A stretch of 64,000 nucleotides of DNA, taken from contig JAWHQI010000228.1 of assembly GCA_033032865.1 (NCBI GenBank), positions 1,712,501-1,776,500 of the forward strand, in the 5' to 3' direction. The translations under genes were made by a program, and so were the position numbers. Below are positions 45,170 through 57,430 of the stretch, piece by piece. A model generated the notes under the pieces. That model searched no databases, had not been told where the DNA came from, and worked only from the letters and a program-made list of their open reading frames with translations. This DNA is from Dactylorhiza incarnata. Lineage: Eukaryota; Streptophyta; Magnoliopsida; Asparagales; Orchidaceae. How positions within the stretch are numbered: position 1 is the first letter of the stretch; each line of letters begins with the position of its first letter.

Positions 45170-45756
45170 ACAAAAATATATATATTTTATTTCTGATTGC
45201 TTTTCTTTTCCAAGCAAAAATATATAAAAAAAGTATTAAAAAAAATTATTATAAAAAAAATTATTACAAAAAAAATTAAAAACACACCTTTGAAAAAAAA
45301 AACAATATTTTTACAAATTTTGTAATATTAGATGCTTCCTTTTTATTTTAGTTCAACCATTTTTAACTATGAGCTTTGTTTATATGACTTTTAAAAACAA
45401 AAAGTTTTTTGTTTATGTTTTCTTAATTGTATGTGTCTCATCATAATTTGTTAGATTTAATTTTTAGATAAATTTGAACTAATAAATTTTTTATCATTTT
45501 GGTGTATCTATAATATTCCTTAGTTTTGCTTTCTCTCCTTAAAATATCATGAATTAATTTTGTAGCAATTGTGCTAAAAGATCTTTAATTTTACTTATAT
45601 TAACTTTAACTCATGGATTCTTAAGATTTCTTAATATATTAACTATGCTCTCAAAATAGTTATCTTGAAAATTTTATAGCCTTTAAACCCTAGCCTCTCC
45701 TTTTACTTTCCCTTTTGATTGGAAAATAAAAAAAAGTATAAAAGATCATCTGTCAT

Positions 45757-45933
45757 GGAATGAGAGGATAAAATTCATCATTCCTAAACATATGCACCCA
45801 AATTTTTAAAAGATTATATGTCATGGAGCTGAGAGGATAAAATTCATCACTCCTAAACATATACATTTGGGATATTTAAAAAAAGAAGAGTATCTAAAAA
45901 AATGGAAATGAGAGAATAAAATTCATCATTTCC
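45757..45933 (+). other. Three covarying hairpins in RE-6
   Basis: GGAATGA/TCATTCC (45757-45784), GGAGcTGA/TCACTCC (45825-45853) and GGAAATGA/TCATTTCC (45904-45933), each closing the loop gagrataaaattca. Stem bases change in compensating pairs while the loop is kept. Confidence 0.65.
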
Positions 45934-46340
45934 CAATTAAAAATCTCTTCAATGCCAATTCTACCCAAACTTAACCAATATCATTTCATATTCAAGATAT
46001 TTTTGAGAGAGCTTAGTTAATATTGTAGGTTTTCTATAAAGTTTTGAATGATGTCAAAATTTTATATAATTCTAATCTTAGATTATTTTGCTTAATTCAA
46101 TACAATAATATTTATGAAAATTTGACTAGAGAATTTTGAAACTAATTTTTATTCTACGCATGCCAATTTATGAATCATGACTTATTTCTTATGAACCTAA
46201 ATTTTATTTCAAAGCTTATTGTGCATGAGTCATGTATAATTTGAAAATGCATAATTAGGAGTAAATTCTTTTTCTTTTTAAAATATCATATAAAAATTTC
46301 TCATACTTATAATGGTTTTGCTCTGGAATAACAAAAGCTT
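45934..46340 (+). other. RE-6 3' spacer
   Basis: A/T-rich sequence between the hairpins and the terminal purine tract; no further signal seen. Confidence 0.5.
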
Positions 46341-46355
46341 AAGTATGGGGGTATT
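46341..46355 (+). other. RE-6 terminal polypurine tract
   Basis: aagtatgggggtatt immediately before the 3' LTR (tgataatg, 46356). Confidence 0.85.
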
Positions 46356-47976
46356 TGATAATGCATTATTTATAGTTATTTTTATATAATATTTTATTAA
46401 TAATTAATTTTATTTTATTTTATTTTAGTTATTTTATAATAAATTTACTTTTTTTGTATTTTCAGGTAATTTGGGCTGCCAATAGCAATTTCAAGCTCAT
46501 AAGAGTAATCAGGAGAATATTTGGAGTATTTCTGCCAAAGTCACAAAGTACACGCCCTATGTCATGGGCGTGCCCATGGGCGTGATTCCATGTTACGGCC
46601 GGGAACTAACCCTGCCGTATTCCAGCTGCCAGAACTCACTGCCACGTAGGATTAAAATTACACGCCCTCGGTCATGGGCTTGACAGAGGGCGTGACCTCA
46701 AGGTTACGGGCGTGACTCACCCGGAATACGTTCAATGCAGCCAGCAATCAATTCCTTCCGTTTCCAGCTTACACGCCCTCAGTCACGGGCGTGACTGAGG
46801 ACGTGTCTCTTCCGCAACCGCCAGATTAACTCAGCCGGTGATGTTTCCCGCCATTTCCAGACCCGGTCAAGACACGCCCTAGGTCACGGGCGTGACAGAG
46901 GCTGTGACCCGCCATGCAAATGATTTCTGGCAGTTTTTCTTCCCCAACATTCCCAGGCTTTCAAGACAGCAATTACGCAGCTTACACGCCCTTGGTCACG
47001 GGCGTGACCAAGGGCATGACCAAGGGCGTGACTCCCTGATTTTTCAACTATAAAATGCAGCAATCTCCAGAAGTCAAGGAGTTCGATTTTGGAGTTCATT
47101 TTTAGCTTTAGTTTACTGTTTTAGTTGTTCTAGCTAATTTTTCTTCAAGTTGTATGTTTTTATTATCGCAATTTTAATTCAAGTATTATAGTTTTTATTC
47201 ATGTCTTTTTCCTCTTCTACTTGTATTCCCATCACTATGATGAGTAGCTAAATTTCCTTTAACACTTGGTCATGATGAACTTTGGAATGAAATAAAATAT
47301 GTTTTGAATTTTTTCTAATTGACAAGCTCTCGTATTGTTTATCTTTGATTTATCTTTGAAACACTTCTCATTGATTTCATATGTCCGGAATATGATTTTC
47401 AATCTAAGATCCGTACACTAGTGATCGAGAGATCCATGCGAACGAGAAGATCACTCAAAGATAAAAAGGGTAGCACGCATTCCTCGAGAGAGGGTGACAC
47501 AAATCTTTCGGATTGGAGTCAAATCCAATAGTGGGGTTCACCGCTTAAAGCAAGCTTAGGGGTTTCGACTGGCCGAGGGGTCTTAATCGATCAACCTAAG
47601 GTTAGGTGGTAGTTCTATCGAGAGAGGCGACCATATTTTGGGAACCTCCACGGTCGAAGTTATTTCAATAAGAGTTTGCGGTTTCTTCTTTTATAAAATT
47701 TTATTTTATTCCAAAGGGATTCAAGGCCAAGTGTTAATCTTTAAAATCATAATTTTTCTTCGTAGTTAATTTTCTCCAAATCGTTTTTCCAAAACAAACC
47801 CAACTTTCGATCGGTAAAATAATAGCTCTTCTTTGTGAGTAGAAGTACTCAACAAGCATGGAAAAATACGACACTTGATTTTCTAAATCCTATACTATAA
47901 AGCGATAGGTACACTTGCCTTATCGAATTATACGTGGATAATATTCTAATTTTACGCAACGCAATTTTATCTATCA
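46356..47976 (+). repeat. RE-6 3' LTR
   Basis: Matches 38613-40222 with scattered substitutions and an extra partial box near 47010. Ends ttatctatca, then gatcc. Confidence 0.95.
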
Positions 47977-48847
47977 GATCCTATGCTAGGGACCGAACAG
48001 TGTAGCCCTACCACTAGCAACAGCTAAGCACACGAACCTAAACCTGAACCCGAGGCACTCAAAAGAAAAGAATGCCTCTGCCCAAAAAGGGAGCAAGTAA
48101 ACAACAAAAAATAATAATGAAAGCAAAAATGGCATTAAACAGCAGGATTATTAATGAAACCTAAGAGTAGCAAAAAATCAGCTCAGTAAAGCTTACAAGT
48201 TTTCACAGTAGTGAACCGAACAACGAGGGTATTGAGTGAAGAAATAGCCATGCCAAGTTGCTGCATAATAAGTTAAAAAGAACTGTGGTGGGGGCCTTAA
48301 TCATCCTCCCACACTCCAGTCTAGAAGCAATTGTGGTGGGGGCCCCATATGTCCACCCACACTCCATTATAAAAAATAGCTGTGGTGGGGGCCTCATATA
48401 TCCACCCACACTCCAATCTAAAACCACTATGGTGGGGCCCCATATATCCACCCATACTCCTGTCTAGAAACCATCAACATTAACTTAGCAACAACAAACT
48501 TGATTTGAGATTCAAGAGGGTTATACATTAATCCTACAGGAATAAAATTCCCAAATGGAAGAAACCGTTGTTCCAACAATAGGGTGATTTTATTGTATCC
48601 AACAAAATGAATTAAACACCTACAGAAATAATAATCAAAATCGATTGTCTAAACCCACAACATAGCAAGAAATCAAACTATTGGAGAGATAAAGTAAGAT
48701 GAACTTCCCGATCACCGTAAATGATGCATTGGTAGAGAAAATGTTAAGCTGCATGAGTTCCAAGGTTGAACATAGCAGAACATTCCTTTTAATCAGAACA
48801 TGATATCCATGTGAAGTATGTAGTAATCATCAACAACGAAAGTTACA
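47977..48847 (-). repeat. RE-3 5' LTR, second part
   Basis: Continues 38612 after the RE-6 target duplication. The outer edge is taken as gttaca at 48847 (TGTAAC on minus), 3 bp before RE-7. Joined length is about 1.48 kb. Confidence 0.6.
48281..48472. repeat. Four-copy 48-bp tandem repeat in RE-3 LTR
   Basis: Units ctgtggtgggggcc ... catatatccacccacactcc at about 48281, 48330, 48379 and 48426. Each unit holds opposed gtggtggg and ccacccac. Confidence 0.85.
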
Positions 48848-48850
48848 GTG

Positions 48851-50597
48851 TGTTGGGTATTATGCCTTCAATGTCTCTAGATTTAAAGAAAGAACACAAG
48901 TATAGATAAGTTAAGTTGTTTTTGATGTTGTATTTAAGTTCATGTTATGACAGATACAACAAAGCTATATCAGCAGTATATAAATGATAAAAGTAATGAA
49001 AATTAACTAAGTAAAATATCGTCTCAAGACTTAGTAGAAGAATCATGGAGAAGCATCATATCTTCGAAATAGTTTTGACGATATCGTCTTGATGAAGACA
49101 CATTGTCTTAAAGGTTGAAGAAAGATTATCATGGACAAAGCTAAGTTCAGATCTCGACCACATCGTCTTGAAGAAAGCTTATCGTAGATAAAGCCAAGAT
49201 GTCTTCGACGATATCATTTTGAAGAAGAAGTATAACCTTGAAGGCTAAGTGACCTGACTCATTAAGTCATGAAGGAAGAGTCATGAAGAACAAACATCAG
49301 TTTGATGACCTCATATCATCTAGAAGATCAAGATGATGTCGTCTTGAAGAAAGACAGTAAGCCTAAAGAATAAGTCTAAGTCAACATCTCGACGATGTCG
49401 TCTAGAAGATCAAGACGATGTCGTCTTGAACAAAGACAGTCAGCTTGAAGAACAAGTCTAAGTCTTATTCAAAGAAACATCTCGGTGATGTCGTCTAGAA
49501 GAAGTAAGACCGTTGAGATATCAAGTAGAGTCGTGAAGAAGGAAGAATCTCAACGATATCGTCGTAAAGCATATATGTCGTGTACACTGATCAAGACGAT
49601 ATCGTCTCGAAGGAAAAGCATCGTCTTGACTAGTCGTAGAACAACATTTAATGCACAGACATTCTTGTAAATGAATATTCAGGGAATGTGCACGCCGCCT
49701 ATCTTGCGCATAAATCAAGGAGCAATAAATGATATATTCTCTAATGAATATAGTCGTTGCAACGTACATAAAAAATAAATTTATTATTTCTATATTCTGC
49801 AAGTTCCAAGAAAGGCTAGTAATTATGATAAGGAACTGCCAATTCTGCAAGATGTTTTCAAACGAGAAATTGATTTTGGAATAATCATTAAGGGGTTTTA
49901 TGCAAAATTGCAGAGCATATAAAATAAGATAAGTTTTATCTACAGACATGAACCTTGCTCAGTATTCTCTCAAGTTTTATTCTCACACATATTTCCTGAA
50001 GAGAGAAAGAAAAGAATCAACAAAAAGAAGAAGTCTCCATTACTGTTGTATTGTGAAGATCTACAAAATATTCTAAAGAAAGGTTCATTGATCCACAAGA
50101 TCTTTGGGCTTATTCTTACAAGAAGAAGAAGAATTGTGATTCAAAGCTTTCATTCTGAAATCTTCTCTTCTATAACAACATCCCTGTATTATTTCGTAGG
50201 GATCTTTGTGAGTCTGAGCTGGTAGGATCAAGTAATAGATCTGAGTTGGTAGGGTTCTTGGTAAACCTGGGTTTTGGTAGGATCTTGTTGAAGATCTGAG
50301 ATTGTTAGACTTGTAAAGTCTGAGCCTTGTAGGGTTCTGTGTGAACCTTAGTTATCAGATCTGATTATAGTGAAAAGATCTAAGTTGAAGAAGTTGCCTA
50401 CTCTAGCACACTACTAGATAGGTGGGAGGGATAATGGACTACCTCTAGACACATTGTCTAGTTGGGAACCACTATAAATCATTGTGTGTTTTTTGTGATG
50501 CTTGTGTGCTGTGATAGATAAATTATTATATAGTAATGAAATCTGAAAACACCTAATCACCCCTAGGTGTAGTTTATAGACTACCCATAATCTTTCA
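48851..50597 (+). repeat. RE-7 5' LTR
   Basis: TGTTGGGTATTATG to ATCTTTCA. A box array of gacgatatcgtc, gatgtcgtct and similar units lies at 49074-49640, TATA catataaaat near 49918, five CTGAG..TAGG units at 50209-50360, and a hairpin ctagaca-cat-tgtctag at 50445-50461. Confidence 0.9.
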
Positions 50598-50599
50598 AT

Positions 50600-50611
50600 T
50601 GGTATCAGAGC
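50600..50611 (+). other. RE-7 primer binding site (tRNA-iMet)
   Basis: tggtatcagagc, exact, 2 nt after the LTR. Confidence 0.92.
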
Positions 50612-50678
50612 TAGGTTAAGTTCAAAGGCTTAACAGCTTAGAACAAGATCTACAAATCTAGTGGGTTGTGATAAACAA

Positions 50679-52798
50679 ATGGCTGGTGAGCATCATAAGG
50701 AGATGAGCTCAATGAAGCTGCCTATTTGCACCAAGGAGAACTTTCTCATCTGGAAGCAAAGAATTAGGTTCTACATGGAAGCCTCAGACCCTAGAGTCTA
50801 TCTGATAGTAGAAGACAGACCCGATATTCCCATGAACATTCCTGTGGATCCAACAGTTATTACCGCAACTAAGAAATTATCGAATTTCACCAAGGATGAA
50901 GTTCCTTGGTCACGATGGACAAAAGGGCTAAGAACATCATTGCGAATGCAATTGATGATTCAACATTTTAAAATCTAATTCATTGCAAAACAGCTAAGGA
51001 GATGTGGGACTCCTTAGTTATCTATATGGAAGGAATTGAGGAAGTCAGGGATGACAAGAAATCTCTCCTGAATTAGGAGTATGAATCCTTCAGGCAACAT
51101 AAGAAGGATGACATAGCTACCTGCTATGAGAAATTCTTCAGAATTGTAAATGGACTTAGAACTTATGGAAGAGAATTCACCAACTATGAACTAAATGATA
51201 AATTCTTGAGATCCCTGAACAAAGAATGGGACATAAAGTTGTGTGCAATAAGAGAAGTTGGCAATTTGGGAGCAATGATGCCTAGACAGCTGTATGGATA
51301 GCTCTTATCATATGAGCTGCAGCTAAATACCAGAAATGTTGAGGAGGAAAACTCCAAGGCTTACTCCAGAGAAAAGGTAGTGGCCTTTAAAGCTGAAGAT
51401 TCCAGAAAGCATAAGACAGTGGAGCTTGTCTAGGTTTCAGAGGAAGAGACCTCAAGCAACTCCACTTCAGAACTCTCTGATGAAGATCTCTCACTGTTCA
51501 CCAAGCAGTTTAAGAAACTATTGAGAAATAGAAAAAGAGGGAACAAAAGATATGAAGCTTAACCCTTTAACTCCAGGAGAGAAGACAAGCGTAGAAGAAA
51601 ACACAGATCAGACAGGTATGATTCCAAAACAAGTAAACATAATTCTTCTAACATTATTTGCAACAACTGCAATAAGCCTAGACATGTCATTACTGAATGT
51701 CCATCCAAAAGACAAGAGAAGAGTGAAGAAAGAAGGAACTCAAAGAACAGTAAATCAGAGAAACGCTTTGTGGCAAAGAAAGCGAAGACACTCAGTGATA
51801 GTGACACTGATTGCTCCTCATCAGAATCAGATTGCCACATAGCATCCATGTCTCTCTCAGATGAAGAATGTTGTGATGAAATTCATCACAAACAGGTAAT
51901 CCTGAAAGCATCTCGTACTCTCTCTGACACAGAATCAGATACCATCTCCACTTCAACGGAAGAAGAAGTTGATACTAACTATATTGAGAAATTTGGTGCA
52001 TTGTTTGATGCCCTTAAGAAAGCAAAAGCTCTATGTAAGGCACAAGCTACAGAGATCATCTCCTTGAGTGGAAAAATGAGATGAACTACTTGAGAAAGTA
52101 GCTAAGCTAGCTCAAGAGAAAACCAAATTATCCATCCCTCCACTGAGCACTAGAACTTGGCATGAAGTCATCAAGCATAAGAATTTTAGAATTTAAGAGC
52201 TGGAGGATAAGGTTTTAAAGGAAAAGAAGATTGTGGCTAGTTATTCCAAGCCATAAACAGTTCTTTCCTTGATTGATAGCTTTTCAAAAATAAATATGCA
52301 AGGTTTGGGCTACACTCTAGGTGAAAACTATGGGAAATCTTCCCAAGGAAAGACTGTCTTCAGAAAAGTGATCATACCCACAAATTCATATGATCACAGT
52401 AGCATCTATGGATGCAAAGAAAGTCAGAAAAGAGACTGCAGTATTAAGCTGCCGTCTACCAGGCAAAGCAAGAGAAAACTCTCCTTGGGAAGAGTGCACT
52501 ATCTGCACCCCAACAGAATCCTCTAGTAAAAGCCTGCAGAAGTTGTCATGTTGGAGAAAACCCTTCTGCCTCCAAGAAGGGGAGGTTAGTTGTTAAACAA
52601 CGGCCTAACCTAGTCAGACCAAAAACCACAAGAAAATCTAGATACAATAGATTTGAATGCTGGTGTTGTGGAAAAGTAGGGCGTTTTTCCTTAGACTGTT
52701 GGTTCAACCCAACTGTTAAGAATCACTCTCACATGACAACAAAAAGGCGGGCTGCAAATCCATCATCTAACAAGCACCTAGGACCCAAGAGAGACTGA
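50679..52798 (+). pseudogene. RE-7 gag
   Basis: ATG 50679 (MAGEHHKEMSSMKLPIC), homologous to RE-2 gag. A frameshift comes near 50910, and then many stops (for example after CYEKFFRIVNG and in LLSYELQL). The first zinc knuckle is CNNCNKPRHVITEC and the second CWCCGKVGRFSLDC, whose metal-binding His is replaced by Arg. Ends at TGA 52796-52798. Confidence 0.85.
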
Positions 52799-52827
52799 GT
52801 TCCTAAGGAAGTATAGTTGTTTTGCAG

Positions 52828-53458
52828 GTATGTCCAAAAACCATCAAGACTCATGCGTGGTACTTGGACAGTGGATGTTCCAAGCATATGACTGGAACAA
52901 GAAGCCTATTGAAGGAATTTGCACCTGTAGAAGATGGACCCAAAGTTAAATTTGGAGGATCTGACAGAGGTGTAGTAAAGGGCTATGGTATGATCACAAA
53001 TGCCAGTATCACTATCACAAGAGTAGCTTATGTGGAAGGGTTACAACATAACCTTATAAGTATAAGTCAGATATGTTACTCTGGATATGTTGTTTCTTTC
53101 CACAAGGATAAGTGTCTGATTAGGGATTATGAGAATGAATCCATTCTAACAGGCACAAGGAGTGGAAATATTTATTGTCTAAATTTCATTTGCATTAGGA
53201 AAAATGAGCTTGTATGTCTTGTAGCAAATGATGGAGTGTTTGCTTGTGTAAAGTAGCATAAGATATTAGGCCACATTAACTACAAGTCTCTCAAGAAATT
53301 AATGACAGAGAACTTTGTTAGAGATGCTCCTTAGCTGGATTGCTTAGAGATGAGTCCTTGTCATGCATGTCAAATGGGTATGTAAACAAGAACTTCATTT
53401 AGAAGCATACAGGACAAAGAATCCACTAGGTGCTTATACCTACTGCACATGTACTTAT
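52828..53458 (+). pseudogene. RE-7 protease and integrase N-terminus
   Basis: Begins after a tttgcag. Protease [13 protein letters not shown], then GVVKGYGMITNASI and [10 protein letters not shown]; stop after GVFACVK; zinc-finger remnant CHACQMG. RE-8 cuts the frame at HMYLFG, where HMDLFG is expected, so the first integrase Asp is Tyr. Confidence 0.88.
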
Positions 53459-54907
53459 TGTTGGAACATGGTCTTCCGCATCTCTTAGGTTTGAGAATAA
53501 CAAATCCTATGTGTATTTGATCTTGTGTGTTTAAGTGTGCAGGATAACAAAGTCCACATGACTCAAGGATTACATAAGAAGGTTGCCCCCAAAGTTGAGC
53601 CATCAAATCCAACACTCCTACTAACGCCGGTGGTAGCACCTAGCGCCTAGCGCTAGCTTGCGCTCGACAAAATGCTCATCACTGGGTTCGACGAAATAGA
53701 TCTTGCGTTCGACGAACTTATGTTCGACGAATGATGAAGCTCGCTCGACGAACTTGCTGCTGCGATCGATGAAATCAAGCCGCTGAGAACGGAAGCTGGG
53801 TTCGACGAAATAGAATCTGCGTTCGACGATCTTGCGTTCGACGAGTCTCCATTCGACGAATTTCCGATCGACGAATGATGAAGCCCGCTCGACGAACTCC
53901 ATTCGACGAAAATTCGATCGACAAAAAGAATGCTTAAGCGCAATTACGGGAGCATATATAGAAGGAGATAGCGCCTGGCGGTATTCGATAGTGCAGGCGG
54001 TAGCGTGGAGCACAGAAGACAAGAGAGAATTGTTTCCTCAGATTGAAGATTCTGCAGCGCAGAATATGTCCTAAAATCGGATAGAGCCGGCGGTAGCTCC
54101 AGCGCAGGCGCTAGCTCCAAGGCTATAAAAAGGACCCCTTGCCTCCGTCTTCATTATCCTCTTGACATCCAGAATTCCAAAGCTTCGTGCCACAGCATAG
54201 AGAGGAAGGTTCAGAGAGATACTCCCACAAATCCATGAAGGCTTAAGGAGATCCGTGGAGAAGATTTGAACACGCGTCATCATTGTGATGAAAGACCGCA
54301 TCGACTACGATCATACTCTGCGAGTCTTCGTCTACTTCTCCAAGAGATCCACATAGAGGGAGTTTTTATATTATTGTCTTTTTATTTCACATCTTTTCTT
54401 GTAATTGTGTAGTAAACTCGCCTCGTGTTGGCGACTAGGTCTGGGTAGGACTTAGGGCAGAAATTCGCCTCGTGTTGGCGACTAGGTCTCGGGTGTAGGT
54501 CTAGGGGGTGCTCATGGCCATATCCGGGGAAGGGTTGGCTAGAGCGGCTTGAGGCCGTATCCGGGGAAGGATCGGCTAAAGCCAACCGGTTCGTAGGGAT
54601 ACGAGTCGGTATAGAAAACAAAAAGAGTCTTTCATATTTCGCTTTGATTTCTAGCGTCATTGAAATCAAAATTTTGTAATCAATTTTATTAATAATGATC
54701 ATGTCTCTCTTTTTGTAATAAAAGTGATTTGTTCTTCATTTCTCTAAATTGTTTATTATCCTCTCCCTTATTATAAAACAATTTAGATCTTTGTTTATAA
54801 TCACTATTTTGATCTCTAATCATAAGCAAGGTATTTCAAAATATAATATAAGTTTTTAAAACCCTTATTCACCCCCCCCCCCTATAAGGGAGCCTACAGA
54901 TCCAACA
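53459..54907 (+). repeat. RE-8 5' LTR
   Basis: TGTTGGAACATGG to GATCCAACA. Boxes cgttcgacgaac (53685-53930) and gccggcggtagc / gcgcaggcgctagc (53620-53660, 54080-54118) precede TATA ctataaaaag (54123). Poly-C at about 54870. Confidence 0.93.
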
Positions 54908-54909
54908 AG

Positions 54910-54921
54910 TGGTATCAGAGC
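54910..54921 (+). other. RE-8 primer binding site (tRNA-iMet)
   Basis: tggtatcagagc, exact, 2 nt after the LTR. Confidence 0.92.
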
Positions 54922-54955
54922 AGTTTTATTCCAATCGGCTTAACAACCAGTAATA

Positions 54956-56383
54956 ATGGCGTCTCATGATCTCGCTTCTATTAGTGGGGTAAATTTTTAT
55001 GAAGAAGAAAAATCTCTTAAACCACCTTTATTCGAAGGGAGAAATTATAAAGGGTGGAAATTTTTAATGGAAAAGTTTATTAAAAATTTAGATATCAATG
55101 CATGGGATATAGCAATAGTTAGACCAGCGGATGAATCAAATAAACAGGAACGTCATCTAAATGCAAAAGCTTTAAATAGTATTTTCTGTGCTTTATCTTA
55201 CGAAATTTCAAAATTAATATATTGTTTTTCAAGTGCATACAAAGTATGGAAATTTCTTGAAGAAATGTATGATTCTCCATCTACAGGTATGGACCAAATG
55301 CAAGAAGTGGAGAACATACAATATTGCACATCAAATGGAAAAGAAGAAATCCCATCTTTGAAAGTGGAATGCCAAATAGATGAAGACAACAAAGAAAATT
55401 CGTGCTCAAATATCACAACATCCAAAAGCACTGTAAGGAAATCAAATCATCTTATTGTTTGCAATTCTATTTCTACTTTACAATTGCTACAAATTACAAA
55501 GCGCAAAATTAAGAAATTAAAATATGCGAATTGCAAATTGCGCTTAGAAAATAAAAATTTAAAAGCAAGAGTTAAAGTAAAATCAAAATCTAATTTATCT
55601 AGCTTTACTCATGTCACTTCAATTGAAAATACAAAACCTTGTTTTGATTGTAATGATATTAAAGAAAAATTTAAGGAACTTGAAAAAGAAATTATTTGTA
55701 TAAAAGAACATAATGAAAAATTATCGCTAGAAAATTCATCTTTAAAAAGTGATTGTGCTACATGCAATAGTTATAAAATTGAAATTGAAAAGATGGATGA
55801 AACATTTGAGGAATACAGAAATAAATTTCAAAACCATATTGATTCAATTGTATCCACTCTTAAAAATAGCACAATTGCTTATAAGAAAGCTAGACATAAT
55901 TTAAAAATTAAGAATGATGAATTAAAATCAAAAATCAACTTTCTTATGAAAATTGTAAATACAAATTCACAATATCAAACTATATCTAAAAACAAGTTGA
56001 ATATGAATATGAACATCTTACCTAAGTTTAAAAATGGGAGTAAGGAACATAAAGGATTTGTAAATCAAAATCAAAATCACCATAATTTACAAAATCATGT
56101 TTCTCCCAACCGAAAATTAAATGCAAACAAATTTCCTTCAAATTATAACTTTAAAAACCTTTTTGATCAAAATATTCAAGTAAATGATTATGGAAATTTG
56201 AAAACTAAAAATAATGTTAAACCAAGATTTGAATGGAGACCCAAAGCTAAAGATGAAACACAAACTCAAATCAAAAGAGCCCATTCAATCATATCTCCCC
56301 AAAAGCAAACACGATGTATTTGGGTACCCAAAGGAACCATCACACCCGGTCCTCTTTGGATACCTAAATCTCTCATTCAATAG
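54956..56383 (+). CDS. gag: RE-8 Gag-like protein without zinc knuckle
   Basis: 475 codons, open. ATG 54956 (MASHDLASISGVNFYEE) is the first after the primer site. Residues 1-115 match the start of Sirevirus Gag (PPLFEGRNYKGWKFLMEKF, LNAKALNSIFCALSYE). The middle of a normal Gag, including the CCHC knuckle, is missing. A long Lys/Asn/Glu coiled-coil part follows (about 185-350), and the end IWVPKGTITPGPLWIPK matches the usual junction before protease. Residues 432-438, KDETQTQ, resemble a dynein light chain LC8 site; LC8 binding is known for Sirevirus Gag. An intact frame in an element without pol suggests selection or recent activity. Confidence 0.85.
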   Translation: MASHDLASISGVNFYEEEKSLKPPLFEGRNYKGWKFLMEKFIKNLDINAWDIAIVRPADESNKQERHLNAKALNSIFCALSYEISKLIYCFSSAYKVWKFLEEMYDSPSTGMDQMQEVENIQYCTSNGKEEIPSLKVECQIDEDNKENSCSNITTSKSTVRKSNHLIVCNSISTLQLLQITKRKIKKLKYANCKLRLENKNLKARVKVKSKSNLSSFTHVTSIENTKPCFDCNDIKEKFKELEKEIICIKEHNEKLSLENSSLKSDCATCNSYKIEIEKMDETFEEYRNKFQNHIDSIVSTLKNSTIAYKKARHNLKIKNDELKSKINFLMKIVNTNSQYQTISKNKLNMNMNILPKFKNGSKEHKGFVNQNQNHHNLQNHVSPNRKLNANKFPSNYNFKNLFDQNIQVNDYGNLKTKNNVKPRFEWRPKAKDETQTQIKRAHSIISPQKQTRCIWVPKGTITPGPLWIPKSLIQ

Positions 56384-57430
56384 TATTCTATCATTTGCAT
56401 GAAGTAGAAATCAATCAAAAATGAAATATCAATTCTCTACTTCATGATATGCTTAATTTCTTTTTTTTTGCTTTTATTTCTTTGAGCCATCATGATAAGA
56501 TCACTTTATATAACATGTGATATGACTTTCACATATCAAACCAAAATTCGAAAATACAACAAAGTTGAATATAAAGACATATCATTTTTCAAGTGATCTA
56601 CTTATCCTTTTTATTTTTATCCTTCTAAATCCAATTTCCTATTAGTCTTATAAAACTTGAAAAATTAAATTTGTCATATGATATTATTAAGACTAAATGA
56701 AATAAGTGTCAAAATGGATTCAAAAGGTATTTTAGGGCCATTAGGCTAAATTTATAAAATGCGCAAGTTTTGCCTAGGTATTTAATATATTTTCATCATT
56801 TTTGATTACCCCTAGTATGTTAAATCATAATCATGTCAAACCGTAATTGAAAAATTGCATGAATATTATTTCAATTATGTATGATCATTTCACTCATGCA
56901 TATGTTGTGCAAAACTCTAGAATTAAGGTCTAATAAATATGGAACTTCAATGAATGTGAAACCCATGTACTAAAATTTTAACTTCCGCAACTTCTTGCGA
57001 TTTGTTCTCATCTTTTCACTTCATTAGACAGGCATTACATTGCACAAACATAATTAAGAAAAATCGAAAGCAAAATCGAAGAAAATCTAGGCTATATGAT
57101 TAAAATAAGCACTCTCTCTGAGCTAACGCAGGCGCTAGTACTTAACGCCGGCGCTAGCTCAAATGTCCGATTTTCTGTAATTTTAAAATTCTGAAAAATC
57201 ACTAAAAATATATTATTTTATATGTACTACTCATTTTTGCATCTATGCCTATAATTGATTTTTGAAAAATTAAAATTCAAATTTACAAAAACCAAATTAC
57301 AAAAAAATATTTTTTTCTTTCTTTCTTTGGTTATTTGTTTGATTTCTATATGCAAAAATCAAATACAAAAATACAAAACAAAAAATATGAACAAGTATTT
57401 TCTTGAACTTACAATTTCTACTTACATGTA
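56384..57430 (+). other. RE-8 non-coding region with internal boxes
   Basis: A/T-rich sequence where pol would be. CpG boxes aacgcaggcgctag and aacgccggcgctagc stand at 57120-57160, outside the LTRs, as in Sireviruses with extra boxes upstream of their 3' gene; no ORF follows here. Confidence 0.65.

Larger units (their letters stand above)
38613..47976 (+). mobile_element. RE-6: non-autonomous Athila-type Ty3/gypsy element
   Basis: 9,364 bp with exact target duplication GATCC (38608-38612 / 47977-47981). LTRs are 1610 and 1621 bp. gag and protease are followed directly by the post-integrase motif gggaggcaacccc, so RT, RNase H and integrase are missing, then box array, Athila ORF, internal purine tract, hairpins and terminal purine tract. 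It would need enzymes from another Athila. Confidence 0.93.

Noticed and set aside
49521..49949. 142-codon minus ORF in the RE-7 LTR
   Set aside because: Lies across the box array and TATA region of the LTR; composition follows the repeats and there is no homology I recognise.
53621..54074. ORFs with repeated FVER/RSTN units in RE-8 LTRs
   Set aside because: Translation of the ttcgacgaa box array; present in all frames and in both LTRs.
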